From Batkoa obscura (Eukaryota; Entomophthoromycota; Entomophthoromycetes; Entomophthorales; Batkoaceae), in contig JASVEC010000010.1 in NCBI GenBank assembly GCA_030770535.1, positions 744,001 to 808,000 on the forward strand: DNA of 64,000 nt, given 5' to 3'. Numbering within the stretch: the first letter of the stretch is position 1; every line of letters starts with the position of its first letter. Below the pieces are notes generated by a model. That model made no database searches. It was not told where the DNA came from and was given only the letters and a program-made list of their open reading frames with translations. A program made the translations under genes and the position numbers. Below are positions 23,510-37,061 of this stretch, one piece after another.

Positions 23510-23567
23510 AATATAAATATAAATATAAATATATAAATATAAATATAAATATAAATATAAATATAAA
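23510..23567. repeat. microsatellite (ATATAA)n
   Basis: About nine to ten imperfect hexamer units AAATAT/ATATAA in tandem. On the minus strand it produces a Tyr/Leu/Ile-rich open frame (23486-23722) that is not a gene. Confidence 0.9.
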
Positions 23568-23792
23568 CAAATAAAATATAAATATTTGTTAAAAAAGAGA
23601 CATTGGGTAAACATAAACAAATCAAAGGAGAAAAGAAGCAATTCAGTTTGATCAATATACCAACTGAGATTATTAATAATTTTACACTTATAATAAATAG
23701 TTTTTTTACTACTTAGGTGCAAGGATTTTTGAATTTCATGTCAAAGATAGTACAATGAAATGGAAAATGTCGGCCCTTATGGTATCAAGAGA

Positions 23793-24256
23793 TGTGAAAT
23801 CTGGTACTCAGGGTTTGGAGTCAAGAACAGCTATTGCTGGGTTGACTACGCTATAAGTCGAAAGGTCTTAGTTTATGTGACTAAGATAGACCTGGATTAT
23901 GAGGAATAGCACGTAATAGGTTACAAGCTATATAAGACAAATAGAATAGACAATACTAATATAAAATCTACGTAAAATACTATTAAGAAAACTTGGTAGC
24001 TTTATTAAATGTTGGAGATATCAGGGAATAATTCAGTTAAAAAGCCTCGAACTACTATACTCTGTAAACTCTTTTATACTCTGAAAATTATAAATATCAA
24101 AATGAGAAGATAATATTCTTTGGAATGGAGCTAGAAATTCTCACAGCAAATCAAACTAAGAACGTGGGATTGATTTTCTCTGAACTCAAGAACACAACAG
24201 CTTAGGCGATTGTTATGCTATAATTAATCATGGGACTGACAAAGCGATATTTCACA
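23793..24256 (+). mobile_element. 460-bp TIR element (family B), copy 3
   Basis: Starts TGTGAAATCTGGTACTCAG and ends GCGATATTTCACA, giving terminal inverted repeats TGTGAAAT. It clearly differs from copies 1 and 2 (roughly a tenth of positions by eye, many C/T and G/A changes), so it is older. No coding capacity was seen. Confidence 0.75.
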
Positions 24257-24479
24257 GAGAGATCTTAAATATGAATTATTGTCTTTGCTTCGAAAAGTCA
24301 CAAAAAGTTACAAAAAGCTAGTGATACTAGGCTATTAGTGATATTATACTAAAGCTTGTTGATTAAATCAATTAACCTAAAAATAAAGAACAGGTAGGTA
24401 ATTTCAATGTTATCCTTTATATACGTTATAGATAACTACAAATAAAGGTGGATTTATATGATATATTTTGTTAATGTAT

Positions 24480-24506
24480 TATAATGGCCTAATGGCCTAA
24501 TGGCTT
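24480..24506. repeat. short tandem repeat CTAATGGC
   Basis: Three consecutive units of about 8-9 bp (TAATGGCC) in otherwise unique AT-rich DNA. Confidence 0.6.
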
Positions 24507-25349
24507 AACGTCAAATCAACAAGATACACTCTTAACATAATGACTTTAAAAATGGTATAAATTGTATAATTCAATTTTGAAATTTAATATGGACTCGCTT
24601 CTGTAGATTAAATCAAGTAATGAATTATTTAATTTAAATATCTGATCTGTTCCAAAGGTGCTTTGCTATATTATAAATTTGCTTTATTACTAAAACATAT
24701 CATATCATGTTATACTATCCTTATTATTCTACTTATTTGTATTTGATAGAATTCGAATGAATAACTTTGAGGCTAATCGGATTAGTTTGAACACAACTAT
24801 CATTTTTATCAAAATAAATTGCAATAAGTTTAAAATAAATTATTAGATTTTACTATGTTTGATTTTTATTATCTTTCTTTTACAAAAAAACTCTTTAGTT
24901 GATAACATAATACATCATCTAGCTGTATCAAATATTTCTAAAATCTAATTCTATACTAATTTTATACTAATTTTATACTATAACATATTATGATTATTAA
25001 CTTACTTTATTTTTAGCAATCAGTTGGATTACCTTGTTTATTGAAGTATTTCCTTCTAATATATAAATTTTGAGACCTGAATAAACTTAATAATCAAAGC
25101 ATGCGTAATTTCAGATAAAACACCATCCAATAGTAAGATTTTTAAAACATCCAACCTAAGGTAAATGAATTAAATAACAAAACGTAACAAGACTCACACT
25201 TATTCTTGTCCAACTAATACAAAATCAAACAAATTGCACTAACTTCTATGTTACTCTCCTCTTCATAAACAGCCCAAAGTTTATTAACAGTTCCATTGTT
25301 TCATTATATCCTGTGCTAAAATCCCAGATTTATTAAAAATGTCAAACAC
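24507..25349. other. AT-rich intergenic stretch
   Basis: A TTTATACTAA motif repeats in tandem around 24955-24980. No gene was seen. Confidence 0.45.
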
Positions 25350-25452
25350 CATATGGGAATATATTTTTTCATTTAAGGATTTTATTAATAATCTTTCCAC
25401 TCAAATAACGCTTAAAAAATGAAAAAGTAATGAAATAAAAAAAACTTATATT
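25350..25452 (+). mobile_element. MITE family A copy, worn right end
   Basis: Left end ATATGGGAATATATTTTTTC with intact core. The right terminus is no longer recognisable. Confidence 0.75.
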
Positions 25453-25469
25453 ATATATATAATAGACTA

Positions 25470-25632
25470 TGTATCCATGAATTATTGAGCTTCCCACGTC
25501 TCCTGACCAAGCCCTAATAGATACTTTAGTAACAAACAGATATATTGCTATAAATACAATGAGACAATTGGGCCCAAGCTATAAACAAATTAGCAGTTTA
25601 TTCGAGGAAGTGATCTTCAAACAGCTATGACT
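25470..25632 (+). pseudogene. orphan coding fragment
   Basis: About 50 codons of protein-like sequence containing TSPDQALIDTLVTNRYIAIN, TMRQLGPSYKQISSLFEEV and IFKQL, then a stop. Base composition is richer than the flanks. No start codon, no continuation in either direction and no recognisable family. It is probably a relic of a mobile element or dispersed gene family. Confidence 0.3.
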
Positions 25633-26382
25633 TCTGTCAAATTAACCACTTTATAAATTTAAAGAATAGTTACCCAAGTAGTAATAACAGTTGGTTTGAT
25701 ACATAGTAAGTATCCTTTTTGATGCATGATTCATCTTTCATCCCATATAGTCTACTATTTAACTTTATAAAATAACCTGGATCCTTTAAACGAAGATAAG
25801 GTTAAACTTATACAAATGTCATTTGAATGCTTCTTGGTCTTTAAGGTTAAAAATGAAATATTTTATTTTATTTTGTAAGCTTACAAATTTTTAAAGTGCT
25901 TCTGTGACTAAGGTTAATATATAAAATAATCATAAATATATAATCTTATTTCATTTACACAATAAAACATTATGAGTATTTGATCTGAATTTAAATTTCA
26001 ATATGGTTGGATTTTGATTTGGTTCTAGTCAATAATTAAGTTCTATTATATGCCTTATATGTAGTTTCTAAAGGTTTTACAAAACTGCAACACTACATTT
26101 GGTACTAATAGTTCTAATTATTTGACATTCCAATTTTCTTGTTGCTGTAATATATATTAAGTAAGATATTTTATTTTTTGCTTTATTTGATATTATAAAC
26201 TCATTTATTTCATGTATTTAAATATTAAAGCTTTAAATTTTAATAAGATGGTTTTCAAATGATCATGGTGCAGTCACGCTTTATGATATAACAATTTAAG
26301 TTAATACACCAAGAATAAATTTTAAGTGTAGATAATGAGAGAAGTAGCTTAAACATCAGAAAAATACTTTAAATTAGAATAA

Positions 26383-26491
26383 TATATGGGGCTGTTTTTT
26401 TTAGTTTCATTATTTTTCCATTTTTTAAGCACTATTTATGTGGAAAAATTGTCAGTAAAATTCTTAAATACAAAAATACATCCCCATATAT
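26383..26491 (-). mobile_element. MITE family A copy
   Basis: Inverse full-length copy, ATATGGGGCTGTTTTTTTTA to ATACATCCCCATATA (subfamily B right end CAGCCCCAT). Confidence 0.85.
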
Positions 26492-26619
26492 ACAACATGG
26501 TTCTATCGATTTCTTTAATTTAACTCAAGGTTTAATCAAAATCTACATTTAAAAAATAAAAAAATACCACTATATAAAAAATTCCTTTAAAAAATTTAGT
26601 TGCTTTTGAGAAACAATAT

Positions 26620-27950
26620 TTACAAACTGAAAAATCTATTAAAACAGTAGGTAAGAGCTTTATTTTTGATAGGCTTGAGAGCTTCGTTATATGTTAATAA
26701 GTAAATAGCTGTTAACCCAAGTTTCAAGTTTAGAAGACCTTCTAGCTATCAAAGCAGAAGCATTTTAACTATAATTCAAAATAAGCTATTCTCTATCTCA
26801 ATACTGAAATTTAAATTTCGAGTTAAATGCCAAAAAACAAATAACAGAAAAGAATTAAAAGCAAAAGTTAGTGATAGCCAAAAGCCCAATAAAACTAGTG
26901 ATGAGGTTAAATAACGTTCAATAGAGCTAATAGTAAAGCAAGGGAATTCAACTAAAGAAGCGGCGAAGGAATTGTTAGTCAATCCTAAACTTCGCAATAA
27001 CATTATTTACTAAAGGAAAAGGTGTTTGAAAAAGACTTTAAGTTCAGGTGATTTAAAACTAAAAGATAATAAAGTAAAAGAGCTTAGTATCAAACCTAGC
27101 AACAAAATAAATAAGAAGCAAAAAGAGGGTTTATTAGAACTAATGACTGAGTATGGAGTACCTATAAAATATACACCATAAGTCAATATCATCTATAGCC
27201 TTGCTTGTAAGATCATTAATCGAAAAAGAAAACAGCTAACAAAGATTGTAAATTTTAAAATAAAATGTTAAGGCTATCTCTTAAAAATTATTATCGAAGG
27301 ACCTGAAAAAATCAGTAAAGCAGATAAAAAAAACATATTAAACACGATAATCATTAAACAAGAGTCAACCGAAAATACCACTTCTGAGTTGAATATCACA
27401 TAATATTGTAAAAAAGACTGTTTATAAAGGAAAAGGATGTTTAATTGATGGTATAAAAGAAGCAATAATTAAGTTAAAGGAAGGTAGTGATTTGGAATAT
27501 CTTATTAACAAATCTAATGATACACTAAATTATGAAATTGGAATGAGATTACAGGAGTTATTAGCTAAAAGATGGAAATCCATCCAGAATATTACTGATT
27601 GATTGTTTATTAAACATAGCACTGTAACTTATATCTATCATAATATCAAAAGAAATCCGAAACAGACTCAAAGATAGTACAGACTATTGATGTAGGAAAA
27701 CACAACGAAGTTGATGAAATCAATGAAATTAGCAAAAGTGACAAAACTAATGAAATTAATGAAATTAACAAAGGTGATAAAATTGATGTAAAGGATAGGA
27801 AGCTTTAATTGTACTAGCAGATGACTTTGATTGGTTTATAAGAAAAGTGGCGCCAGTTTTAAATCTTGACTATAATAGCGCTTTGGAAGTTTTTATTCAA
27901 CATAGCTGTAGATAGAGATGCGAACATTTAGGCCACATAATGTAAAAGAA
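26620..27950 (+). pseudogene. decayed long coding region of unknown family
   Basis: One plus-strand frame keeps clear coding character over roughly 1 kb (for example KQGNSTKEAAKELLVNPKLR, and later KLKEGSDLEYLINKSNDTLN), interrupted by about ten stops and at least one frame change. Two stretches look like helix-turn-helix or SANT/Myb-like modules (GNSTKEAAKELL; LLAKRWKSIQNIT). A further piece near 27820-27915 reads DFDWFIRKVAPVLNLDYNSA. Three minus-strand frames of 60-75 codons here are antisense shadows. It could be a worn DNA-transposon gene or a member of a decayed DNA-binding protein family. Nothing in it allows a firm name. Confidence 0.4.
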
Positions 27951-28453
27951 TGCACAATAACTACTAAACACAAGCATCTAGTTCAAAATTATTTTATACA
28001 CTAGCTGGTTTTCTTTTATTTAATAAAGCTGCTCTTATTTGAATTACTCATCTTAAAGTTAGTATTAAATTTTTATTAGTATAGTATAATACTTAAAAGA
28101 TTGGAAATCGTAATTTAAACTGTACTTGTTATTTATAAAATAATGAATTTTCAAATTAATAGACTAAATGTTTATTCTTATTTTGAGTTATATTTTTATG
28201 CAGTATAAAATTTAAATAATTATTAAATACTAAAAAAAACCACTCATATATTAAATTATATTATTGAACGAAGTATCAATACTACTTGGTAATTGATATA
28301 ATCTAATGCTTTTTTTTACATTATTATACTTGATTTTTGAGCTAAAATTTACGTTAATAAACTGTTTTTAAAACACAGTTTAAAAATAAAAACAGTTCAA
28401 GGATCTTAATGCAAATTATAGCGTTTATTTATAAACTTTATCAAATTCTGCCA
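27951..28453. other. AT-rich intergenic stretch downstream of POL2
   Basis: No gene was seen. A scrap resembling a MITE right end (AAAAAAACCACTC) lies near 28237. Confidence 0.4.
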
Positions 28454-31400
28454 TCACAACCTCATCAACCCTTCTACCATCCCATGGAGTCTATCTAGCC
28501 CATATAACTTGGCCAAGCTTACCAATCCTTTATAATAACCTCTCATTTTATCTCCCATAAACTGTACATCCTTCACCTCAATTGTACAATTGCTGCATTT
28601 TGAGGGTAAAATGGAGGTAGGCATATGATCACATTTTGGGCATTCAACGTCCTGAACTTGGAATGCAGTTATATTTTGTTGCAATTGGATGATTAGTTGC
28701 TTTTCAACAATGGCTGTAGGATAGAGTGAAGAACAAGAGGGGCAGCACAGGCCTTCAAACTTCTCATTTTGAATTTGTACCAAATCATCCGTAGCTTTAT
28801 CTTTATTTAGAGGTGTTGATTCATCCACATTTTCATTGAAATAATTCATTTCATTATCCTCTTCTTCAGAATTAGATTCAAGGATTTTATCGATTTGGTG
28901 AGCTTCATTCTTATGATGGAGATTATTCTGTTGATCGATATCATTATCTAGCCTTTGCTGCATCTTCAAATTACTCATCGCTATTAAATGCTCATAAAAA
29001 TTGATCTCCCAGCTAAAATTACAATAACTGCATACTATTTTAGGCAATCGAAGCTGGGTTTCCCTGGCTGATTTATCCTTGTACAAACTACGAAAGCCTG
29101 ATTTTGTCTGGGGATTCTTTTTTGAAAGACTAGAATTTACGGACATATTACCTTGATTTATATTCTCTGTCCAATCGTGTACCACCTGAAATTTAGTTTC
29201 TGGTGCATATGGGCTGACATCGATGGCCTCGAACAGCTCAAACTTAATATCACTAAATAAATTGCTAAGTCGATGATCCAACTCGAACACTGCGAATGTG
29301 TTTTTGATCCATTCCATTGTGATAAACTTTAAATTATTATTCTGCGGATTTGAAAGATAGGGAGATCCTGGCAACATAGGAAATGCAAGTGCGGGATTAT
29401 CGCCATCGTTATCTGATGGATTTGTACATGTGAAGTCCCCAAGAATGCCAAATAGTCGCGCTTTTAGTGAGTTTACAACCATGTTGGTTATATCCACAAT
29501 TTCTTCTTCATTAACTTCTTCAATATTCTTTTCGACTCCATTGCTATTTAACTCTCTCCTAACTTGGTGTATGTCATAAATATACTTTCCAATAATGATA
29601 TCGAAATATGGCCTTACTAAAGAAGGTAAATAATGAGCAATAGACCAATTCATTTCTACATCTTTGAGCCAATACAATGCATCCTCTACATTAATAACGG
29701 GCGTTGATTCTAGTTGTTGGCTAGCTAACAAAGTAACTGCTAAACTCTTTTCAACTCTTTGATTCTCTTCTGCTTTATAAATAATCCCTCCATAGTTTGA
29801 TGGACTCATCCAGATTAGTCGATCCCAAAACAAGGTAATTGAAAGCCCTAAATTACGAAAGAGTGGTTTTTCTAAAATAGACTGCAGCACATATTCTGCA
29901 AACGAATGCCCATTTTTGCGTGACACTTTATTAGTACCCAAAATCAAGCGATGCGTAGTGGCATGAATAATAACTGCTCCAATAGATTTAATAAATACTA
30001 AAAGCTGAGCAAACAATTTTTTCATCAGGTAAATAATTAGAGCATGCAACTGAACATCGTACAACTTAGAGTCCATAGTAGACAACCAGCGGTAGCAGTG
30101 ATTCATCATTTGTTCATAAAATGGATTTCTGGTATGAATTAGCTCGTCGCACCATTTCTTTATCATATTTTTGAGAGTATCAAAGATCATTGGGTTAATT
30201 GAAGTAATATCGCCAACGGTGCCATCATTTATATTGTCAAAAGCATTTTTTTCATTATTTCCATTCATTTGTTTAAACCCACGAAATATGTTATTGGACT
30301 CACTGATTCCATACATGCTCGATCCCCCTTCTAACTCATTAATAAGATGGGAATTTAATATAGAATTGATTGCCAAATACTCTAATGAAATCTCAAAGCA
30401 GACCGAAGCATGCGCAGTTGGAAAGTTAAGGTTAGGTAATGTCATATCATTATCCACCAAGTACCTGAAATCATCAAATTCTTTACCTCCCAAATCAGGT
30501 AAATCGCTATCTGACCACCATAGCACTTGTTGGGTACTTCTTAATTGACGTGCAAATGTTATATCTGCAGCCATTAAAGGCAAGTCCTCACTGAGATTAC
30601 ATAGCGGTACATTGCTAAAATTTGCCCAAGCGATTTGATCTTTTAGCCATAAAGGTACTGAAAACAATTGGACTAGCATTGTAGTATAAACATAATTCTG
30701 CCATCCTAACGCTGGCATTTGTATCCTTTGATTCAAACTGGAGATATTCGCAATTGGATAATCATTAAAACCCTTAACTAAATAAGACAGCTCTTTAATG
30801 TGTGGCGAGTCCAATAGCAAGATGGTAGGGCCTAATTTGTTTGCTTGATACTGTACAATAAATTTTTGAACGGCTGACCAAGCGTTCTGTGGTTTATCAA
30901 AAAAGCTGGTTTCAAAGTTTACGTTATCTGGTAATATTAAATGCGGATTCTTATAATTATCTTTTACATAAGTTATGAATTGCGTTTGGTAAGTGCTTGT
31001 TAAATTAGGTAACTGTGAAATTGGCTTTTTTGACCCATCAACTACAAGTACTAGTCCATTTTTTGTAGCAGGTGAAAACACTAAGATCATGTGACGTAAT
31101 CCTTGAGTATAATGTAGTATTATTAGGTAATTTAGATGTATGTTATTATTTAAATATTGTCCTTGGGTAACAGGTTCTCTATAAAACATATCCAACTCAA
31201 AGTGTTGTGGAATAATTTGTCCAATATTATCTGAAATGGCACATATACAACCTAATTTAATCATTATATTATTGATAAGCTTAGTTTTTGATTCATAAGC
31301 GCCTTCCACATTACAATGATTGAATAATGAATTAAATTCTGTAAAATTGTTTTGATAATAGCTTTCATTTACTTGCAATTTTTGTAAGTTCATGGATGGA

Positions 31401-34400
31401 TAATTGCGTGGAAGTCGATGGTCAGATTTAGTAAATTTCATTGTACTATCATTATCTTCATTATCCATCCCATTAATGTCATTTGTTTTTACATTGAGAT
31501 AAACAGTTCTTGATACTTTAAGGCTGATGGTATGCATCTGTGAGTTGATCAAAATAAACATTTTAAAATAACCTGGCATATCCGTACCAGTAATTTGTAG
31601 TACTTGAAACGAAGCATACAGGTAAGGCCTTGTCATTTTATCATAACCAGATAATCGAATGTTATTTTTGATATCAGTTTGCTTATGGTTTGAATTCCTT
31701 TGTTTTTTGTTTTCAATACGTAATTGCCTATTTAATCTCCATTTTTTGTTTTGAAACTGAATCCATTCTGAATAATTGCCTTTTATATCAGGTCCCTTTT
31801 CTCGTTTAAGTAATTCTAGTGCTTCACCTGCCGTTGGTTCTTTTCTTTTTTTTGTAACCTTAGCAATGATATCCTTATAGATAGTTTTCCCTTGATGATA
31901 TGTTCCAAAATCTTCAATATCCTTTTCATTGTTATCTTTCTTAACCAATTGAAACATATCTGTAATACGACGTTGTTGGAAACGATCATTGGTCATAGAG
32001 ATTCTTTTAGATAACCAATCAGGATGTGGTACACGAGGTACAGGGTTGGGGACCTTTTGCATAGCAGCTGGAATGGTGATAATCTTTTGAATAACAGAAC
32101 CAAATCTTTCAATATAATACTCCCAATCTAAAATGTCTCTCAAATCAATGTGTTCCAAGGAAGGCTCTCTAAGCCACTTCCTTAAGAAATGAAATTTTAC
32201 TGCTTCGTTTGTTTCAAAAAAGATAGCAGTTGGTATGGCTCTTTCGGATACTGGAATGCCAACCGGGAACTTAGACACGATAAATTGACATGCTAATCCT
32301 TTATCTTTAACCATCTCATCCCCTAAAAATTCAGCTAATCGCTTAGCAGTTGATATAGATGTTGATTTTTGTTCACCATAATCTGACAATGACCGACTCA
32401 TGGATCTATTTTCGGCAATAAGCTCAAATAGCTCTGAATCCTGTAAACTTCCACCTTTAGAAAATAATATATTCAACCAATTATTGGCTACTTTAGCTAC
32501 AGCCTCATAACACTCTTTGAGGTTATCACCCTTTAAAAATTCAGCAAAAATCTGAGATTGAAAGATTTTAACCAGTTTAAGCTCACCTCTACGCTTAATC
32601 TCAAATCCCTTTAATTCTGCCAAACTACCATCCTTATTAAACACTGCATATCTTTTTTTTAATAATTTATCTGCTTCCTTAGATGCTGGTAAAATCATAG
32701 CACGGTATGGACCATCCACTTCAAAAAAGATACTATTTTCTGATCTTAAAGAATATTGATTGGTCACAGAATCAAGCTCATGGTATTGATCATTAGTGAA
32801 TTTATCATGTACTAAGTGGTTCAACATAGTACATGGGTATGATAGCTTAAAACTCTTTCCGTTTTTGAGTTTAAAGGCAAAGGTTTCTGGGAACGAAGAG
32901 GGTAAGATGCACCAGATACCATCCGTATCCAACTCTAAAGGTCTACCTATCTGATCCACCAACTGTCTAGCCATCTGTATAATCTTAGCTCCAGTCAAAC
33001 AAACAATACCACCCATTTCCATGGAATACCACCTTGATCCTTTTCTCATTACATAACCATAAAAAGAATTTAAAATACATTTATGCGCTAATTGTAGCGA
33101 ATCATACACAATCACCAATTTTTGAGCATTCTCCATTTCAGCTATTCGCCCTTCATTTTTTGCTTTTTCCACTTCAGATTTCCATTTCTTATGCAATCCT
33201 TTATACTCGTACCTCCGATCCCTAAAGTTTCTCACTGTATCAATATAAAATGGATTTTCTTTTTGGCATACTGTTGAAGTGCGTTCAATAACTTTACTAA
33301 TTTTTGTTTTTTTATATACTTTACTTGAATATGCTTTCAGCCTTTGCTTAATCATTTCACTCTGTTCTGAAGGACTCAGCATATCAAAAGTCCTATGTTT
33401 TGTATCCCCTTTTTTTCCGGGAAAACTTTCAATTCCCAGCTGATTACGTATCATATTTAGTTCACTTTGATTCGCTGGATAGTACTCCCCACGCCATGAC
33501 CAAGTCATTTTACGATCACACACTTTATCAGGAACATTAAAATTGCATGAGGCACATGTAGCTTCATCTACCATGGCATCCGGTTGCAATCGATTGGTTA
33601 AAATAATATTGGGATACATAGCACCTACATCCAAATGATAGATTAATGGAGTGACATAGATAGGTTTATCACTTTTGAGCGCCAACAACTTATCCTTGAT
33701 AGTCTGGTATACTTCTTCATAATTATCTACGTCTTCTAATTTAATACTACTTTCCACAGTTAATGAAAACTTTAAAGCATTGTCCAATTGATTAATTAAG
33801 GTATCTATACCTTTACTTTGTATATTAAAACGTTCTGGTATATCACTGCGAAATACTCCGGCTTCCAGTGCTTCTACATGGCCACCAACATATGTCTCTG
33901 ATTCTATTAAATGACCATTAAATAATTTTCCTTGGCTTTCATTGTGTTTATTGGGCATTAAAACATTGGCATTATATGCTTCTACCATTAGTAGGTACTC
34001 ACAAAGAGTACCTGAACCTTTCCTCAGCACATCATCTGCCATTGTAGGAATAATATTACACAGTGAAAAAATAAAAGGGTGTACATACTTCATATATAAA
34101 TAATATGTGGCTACTGCATCGGACACTGAATACCTGGCCAATGTTTCAGGCTCTTCCCTAGCGGCACGTACCATATCTTCTGGATCAAACTCTAGAGGTT
34201 GATAAGCTAGCTTAGCCTTAGCGACTGCTTTTAAACCATGAGAACCAGCTGGTAGATAACTGTCTCTCTTTACCCAAGATAAGCAATCCATATGGATACA
34301 ATAACTTGATTTATACTCATCGTTCTCATCTTTCTTAAAACCAATCTGAGAGTACATATCCAATCCATGATACTGTGCTCTCTTATCCACGAATGGCCAA

Positions 34401-35701
34401 TCAAAAAAATCTCCGTTATAAGTGGCAATCACGGTGGGTTTTAATTGTTTTATATGTTCAAAGAAGCGAATTAACAAGGACTTTTCATCTTTCTCATTAA
34501 AAATTTTAAATGCACCTTCCAAACCTTCCTTTGGATTGTACTCAAAATATAATATCTTTGGTAATAACATCACGATTAGTGATTAAATAACCTTCGCCAT
34601 CCACCATATATGAAATCATCATTACTGTATCAAATGAAGGATCTGGAAACTTTAATGATTGTTTTGTAGTCTCAATATCAAATGCTAACACTACTGGATC
34701 TGCACGATTCACTTTATCGGCTCGACGTGTTAAAATCACCCCATTGTCAGCGTCTTTATATAAACGTACATCATACCATAAACCTACTCTTAAATCTATT
34801 ATAGTTAATAAAACATATCCTAAAATTAATTTAATGAATTTACTATTGTCAATAGCTACACGACATAAATAAGGTACATCATATTCTCTTATACCGATAA
34901 TATTTTTTAACGCAGAATTTGCCAACTCAATGCCTCCCTGTTGTTTCTTTTGGTTAAAGTTAGGGTCTTTCATTGAAAATGGGTTTGAAGAAAACACTTC
35001 ATTGACTTCCATACCAGCCTCATTGGTTTGGGCAATCGGCAGTATAGTTTTTCTTACTGTAAGTAAATCTGATACATTCATAAAAGATAATTTTAATAGT
35101 TCTCTTTTGTTGCCAGAGAGATGGTTTTGCTAGCATGAAAAATAAAACCTTAATTGAACTCTTTAAAAATAGTAACTTTCAACTTACCAAAGCCAAATCT
35201 TCCTTTACAATCAATTCTATACTATCTATTAAGCTTGGGTACTGTCTCAATAAATAATCTTGTACCTCTCGATGTGTTTTATCCTATAATTTATCAATAT
35301 CATAAACATAAAAACCATTCTTTCAATTACCTTACACAGCACCAAAAAATACGGTTTATAAAAATAGGTCAACTTAAACGTATCGCCCGTTTCTAAAATA
35401 AAATAAAGGTCTACCCCAGCCCTTCCTTCTGGATGCTCAGCTTCTTGGACTAAGGCCTAATATTCATTATAAATCCTAAACTACAATCTAAGTACAAAAA
35501 CAAACTTACTGGCTGCATATTTACTAACCAGCCCAGTCTCATCTCTGAATCTGATACTTTATGGAAACCCATTGTTTCATCGACCATATCCGTTAAGTCC
35601 TGCCTTTTTAGCTCACTTACTTCGTTGTTGGAGTCTTTTTTAGAAGTATAACTGCTGCCTTTATCTTCCCATTTTTTATTGTTTTTATATTTGAAGGCCA
35701 T
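28454..35701 (-). CDS. POL2: DNA polymerase epsilon catalytic subunit
   Basis: Leading-strand replicative polymerase with 3'-5' proofreading. Exons: 35701-35510, 35456-35331, 35283-35188, 35129-34844, 34795-28454. The fourth intron (34843-34796, 48 nt) is in frame and could be mistaken for coding; the family alignment shows it must go. Proofreading motifs: FDIETTK (about residue 273), YNGDFFDWPF and YSVSDAVATYYLY. Polymerase motifs: A HLDVGAMYPNIILTNRLQP, B ILNSFYGYVMRKG, C LELDTDGIWC. The inactive second polymerase half and the C-terminal cysteine modules (CSYC, CCPSC, CPKC, CSNC) that bind Dpb2 follow, ending at GMVEGLMRL. The summed exons are 7042 nt, one base more than a multiple of three. 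The surplus lies at the T run 34547-34544 inside KDII/FEYNPKE, so about 2346 residues are expected. Confidence 0.95.
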
Positions 35702-36532
35702 TATTGTATACTTTTTAGCTCTTCTTTGGTATTCTAATTAGAGCCTTCTGATAAGAACCTTCGTCTTTGTTTAAAAGATTATTTTGATCTTTATTTTATC
35801 CATTTTGCTAACTATTTGGTGTGAGAAAACACGAAATTGTGCAGCATGATCGATGCCATTGATTGGTTGTTAGTTTTAAAAAAATTGAAATTATCGGGAT
35901 GCTATTGGATTGTTATGGTGGTAAATATTTTTGCAAGAGCGCGTTTGATGGATCAAGATATTTTAGGTAGGAAATGTATAGACTTTAATTGGTTGGATAG
36001 GAAAGACTTATAGTAGTGGGAGAAGTTCAATATTAGCGATATCTATTGAGAACAGTACATTTAATATGTTGTAAATGATATCCGGAGTTGATTTGGATCA
36101 ATCTATTACTTCTATAATCAGGAGATAAAATCTGATAATGTTTTAAGCAATAAAGTATTAAACAATATGGCTAAAAAACCAAAATCATAAGATCATACTA
36201 CATTAAAATGCTAAATGGAGATTTTAACTAATTTTTGATATAAATGAAATCAAAAACATAGTAAAAAAGTGTTTTTCTTACAAATTTATCAAAATCCTTT
36301 ATTTACACTAATAATAGAGTATTTAAAGCAAATCATCCTTAAAATCAAATGTTTATAAAATGCTTGACAAATTTAACCTTAATATGCGTTTAAAATTAGA
36401 TAAAAATCGTACCTTACTAGACCTTGTAAAAAGGCTTTAATATGTATCGTCAAATTTAGAAAACTCCATTTAAATCATAAAAAAAATCAAAAACCTTTAA
36501 TTTAAACGTTTGGTAGATAGTCATCTTTTATT
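35702..36532. other. spacer between POL2 and TIM8
   Basis: Upstream of POL2 and downstream of TIM8. No gene was recognised. Confidence 0.5.
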
Positions 36533-36799
36533 CTACATTCTTCCTTGTCCACTTTGAATCTTGGTAACAATATGAATTGAAGTATCCAAGAACCTTTCTA
36601 CGCAATTTCTAAGGCATCCTTCTTCAGTAGAATCTAATTTATTACCAACCTTTCTTATGCATTTATCCCAACAGAGATCGGTTAATGTATGTACACTTTG
36701 TTGTACTCTAGCCTTAGCTTGTTCGTTTTCTATGAATTGACTCAACTCTTTTTTACTTTTATCATCTAATTGAAGGTTAGCCGTATCGATGGTATCCAT
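36533..36799 (-). CDS. TIM8: Small Tim chaperone Tim8
   Basis: Tim8 pairs with Tim13 in a hexamer that escorts hydrophobic precursors across the mitochondrial intermembrane space. The twin CX3C pattern is CWDKC and CLRNC with the usual spacing. Flanking residues LDDKSKKELSQFIENEQ and CVERFLDTSIHIV match Tim8 rather than Tim9, Tim10 or Tim13. The start at 36799 (MDTIDTANLQL, 88 residues) is preferred over an upstream in-frame ATG at 36853. The longer form would add a hydrophobic aromatic leader not seen in the family, whose members carry no cleaved presequence. A CCAAT box lies at 36895-36899. Confidence 0.92.
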   Translation of the reverse strand: MDTIDTANLQLDDKSKKELSQFIENEQAKARVQQSVHTLTDLCWDKCIRKVGNKLDSTEEGCLRNCVERFLDTSIHIVTKIQSGQGRM

Positions 36800-37061
36800 G
36801 TTTTTAAAGTAGTTTAAGCTTGGATTTGTATAAAAAAGAAAATAATTTTTCAATAACTTATACTATAAGACTTTTTGAAAAATAATGGAATTGACCAATC
36901 AAAAGTTTCAATTTTTGGGACCTTTTTGAGCCTTTGAAGAAAAGATTTCAAATCAAAACTTTAAACTAATTAAATGAAAATAAAGCTTTAATAATATACT
37001 TTTAAATACTAATTTATTTAACTTCATAATAAATTCTTTCAAAATATTAAAACGATAGTTT

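Noticed and set aside
26620-27950. Alternative genetic code with TAA/TAG as glutamine
   Set aside because: All intact genes in the window end at TAA, TAG or TGA, so the stops here reflect decay.
30171-30548. 125-codon plus-strand frame
   Set aside because: Antisense to POL2, no start context or motif.
34796-34843. In-frame insertion FIKLILGYVLLTIID in Pol epsilon
   Set aside because: It is 48 nt with a GTAAAT donor and ATAG acceptor in a place where the family has no insertion, so it is an intron.
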